A stretch of 64,000 nt of DNA from Allocoprococcus comes (GTDB lineage Bacteria > Bacillota > Clostridia > Lachnospirales > Lachnospiraceae), in assembly GCF_013300725.1 (NCBI RefSeq), contig NZ_JAAIMM010000018.1:1-64000 (forward strand). The letters run 5' to 3'. Shown here piece by piece: positions 62,841 through 64,000 of this stretch; position 1 is the stretch's first letter; every line of letters starts with the position of its first letter. The notes under the pieces were generated by a model. It saw only the letters and a list, made by a program, of their open reading frames with translations. It had not been told where the DNA came from and ran no database searches. A program made the position numbers and the translations under genes.

Positions 62841-63671
62841 TTATTTTCCTGCCGGCTGTACATTTACCCTGACACCGTGCACGATCGTTCTGTCATCATT
62901 TCCCTCCCGTGTACAGGTGGACAGCGTCACGATCTGCGAATCATTTCCCACTTCCACACCTGTATCATATAAAGAAGACGCCTTCGTTGCTTCAAGGAAG
63001 GATGCAAACGCCGCATCATCTGCGAACTGATATGTATAGCCTTCGGAAGTATCTTTTACCACTCCAACAGAATAAATCTGATAAGTAGCCACATTGCCAT
63101 CCGGTGTATAAATATAGAAGTAAGGGTATTTTTCCCGGAAACTTTTTTCGTGATACTGCTCCAGCTCATTAAACATCGTTCCATTATACATATAATGTCC
63201 GTAAATGATCGTGTTTCTGTCATTAAAATCCGCATGATTATAAGCATTTACAAAAATCGTTCCTACGGTATTGTCATATCCCTTGAATGTCTTACTCAGA
63301 TATTCTGAATTATCACTTCCCTGCACAACCGGATAATTGATAACCGCCGGTTCATCAAAACGGATCCATGCAACCACATCCGGATTGATCTGTCTGAGCG
63401 CATCGAAATCCACGGAAAATCTGCTTCCATCCTGATCGTCCGTCCCGTTCTCCTGCTCTCCCTTATCTTCCGTAACCGCAAGCTTTACCAGATCATCATA
63501 CTCACTTTCCCCTTTGTGATATCCGTTAAAGATTTTATACAGCTGAAAGGCAGAAAATGCAAACACACAGATTGCAACGATCAAAATGACCGTACTGATG
63601 ATTCCACCTTTTTTCTTGCGCCGGTCACGCCTGGAATGCTTTTCATCCCGGTCATGTTCTTTCCGTCCCAT
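62841..63671 (-). CDS. srtB: Class B sortase
   Basis: The 276-residue protein has a basic cytoplasmic N-terminus, one membrane anchor (about 24-45), and a sortase domain with the catalytic His in IYGHYM, Cys in TLSTC and Arg in DDRTIVHG. The N-terminal helix after the anchor and the insertion before the Cys fit class B. It links surface proteins to peptidoglycan. The stop is 15 bp before the DUF951 start. Substrate is not in the window. Confidence 0.9.
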   Translation of the reverse strand: MGRKEHDRDEKHSRRDRRKKKGGIISTVILIVAICVFAFSAFQLYKIFNGYHKGESEYDDLVKLAVTEDKGEQENGTDDQDGSRFSVDFDALRQINPDVVAWIRFDEPAVINYPVVQGSDNSEYLSKTFKGYDNTVGTIFVNAYNHADFNDRNTIIYGHYMYNGTMFNELEQYHEKSFREKYPYFYIYTPDGNVATYQIYSVGVVKDTSEGYTYQFADDAAFASFLEATKASSLYDTGVEVGNDSQIVTLSTCTREGNDDRTIVHGVRVNVQPAGK

Positions 63672-63903
63672 AATTTCCTCCTCTGCTTTTTATATATGAT
63701 GTTCCCGGATTGCTCCATTGCCATGCAATTCCAGCAATCCCGGAAGTCCTATTTTCTTTTATATTTTCACGATATCAGCAGTATAACATACTTTTTAGAG
63801 TTTTTTAATAGAGAGTTTATTGATTTTTGTGTGTGCAGGCGTACAATGTAAACCATCGTATAGTATCATATTCTATAAAAATAAAAAAGATTGGGTGAAC
63901 ATT

Positions 63904-64000
63904 ATGAAAGAAAAACTGATGCGTTTTATGTATGGAAGGTACGGAGTAGATACCTTCGGCAAATTTCTCTTATGGAGCGGCGTAATTCTGATGCTGATCA
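63904..64000 (+). CDS. Small membrane protein, 5' part only
   Basis: ATG 63904 opens a frame that runs off the window. The first 32 residues include MYGRYGVDTFGKFLLW and then a hydrophobic segment, suggesting a membrane protein. I do not recognise the family. An AAAGATTGGGTG stretch upstream is a weak ribosome-binding site. Confidence 0.5.
   Translation, partial: MKEKLMRFMYGRYGVDTFGKFLLWSGVILMLI

Overview
This looks like a chromosomal segment of a low-to-moderate GC Firmicute, most likely a gut Lachnospiraceae bacterium. The basis is the strong GGAGG ribosome-binding sites, core genes in the Clostridia order (gdpP-rplI-dnaB; rpsF-ssb-rpsR; class B sortase; DUF951; mutS2; yhaM), and mobile elements of the Tn4451/large-serine-recombinase type. 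No tRNA, rRNA or CRISPR array was seen.

The right third (about 45.4-64 kb) is ordinary core genome. It holds yhaM, a degenerate HtrA-like protein, mutS2, an OmpR-type two-component system, an orphan sugar-binding lipoprotein, a small ferredoxin, a MerR regulator, dnaB, rplI, gdpP, galE, a nucleotidyltransferase, rpsR, ssb, rpsF, a DUF951 gene and a sortase.

The left two thirds (1-44 kb) are a stack of integrative elements in the 3' end of rlmD (23S rRNA uracil methyltransferase, 43692-45374). RlmD does not stop after its usual C-terminal motif VETVVLLS. It continues for about 94 residues that closely resemble the C-terminal tail of the large serine recombinase at 23172-25130. A second large serine recombinase (4013-6007) carries a related tail. 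In both recombinases the motif VE(T/S)(V/I)VLLS starts at codon 550, in the same frame as in RlmD. The simplest reading is that the attachment site lies inside the coding sequence of both rlmD and the recombinase, so each integration exchanges C-terminal tails in frame. On this reading, element I spans about 23.46-44.0 kb, element II about 4.34-23.48 kb, and the end of a third element occupies 1-4.36 kb.

Element II encodes a recombinase, an XRE regulator, a MobV relaxase with a pMV158-like oriT, primase and helicase genes, a MarR-flavodoxin-membrane operon, two MerR regulators, a sigma-like protein, and three ABC-2 transporter modules controlled by LytTR/DUF3021, TetR and a membrane-bound MerR. 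Element I encodes a recombinase, a putative GNAT toxin-antitoxin pair, a STAND/TPR protein with a LexA-like box in its promoter, an ABC transporter with its own two-component system, a ParM-ParR-RepA-DnaC plasmid-like module, a MobQ relaxase with an R1162-like oriT, a 1315-residue nuclease-STAND protein that is a good anti-phage candidate, and TnpV. The fragment of element III carries a SMEK-STAND ATPase, a YhcG/DUF1016 nuclease and a small acidic protein, another defence-like cluster.

All family assignments come from reading the proteins by eye. Element borders are inferred from the repeated att motif, and no database search was possible.
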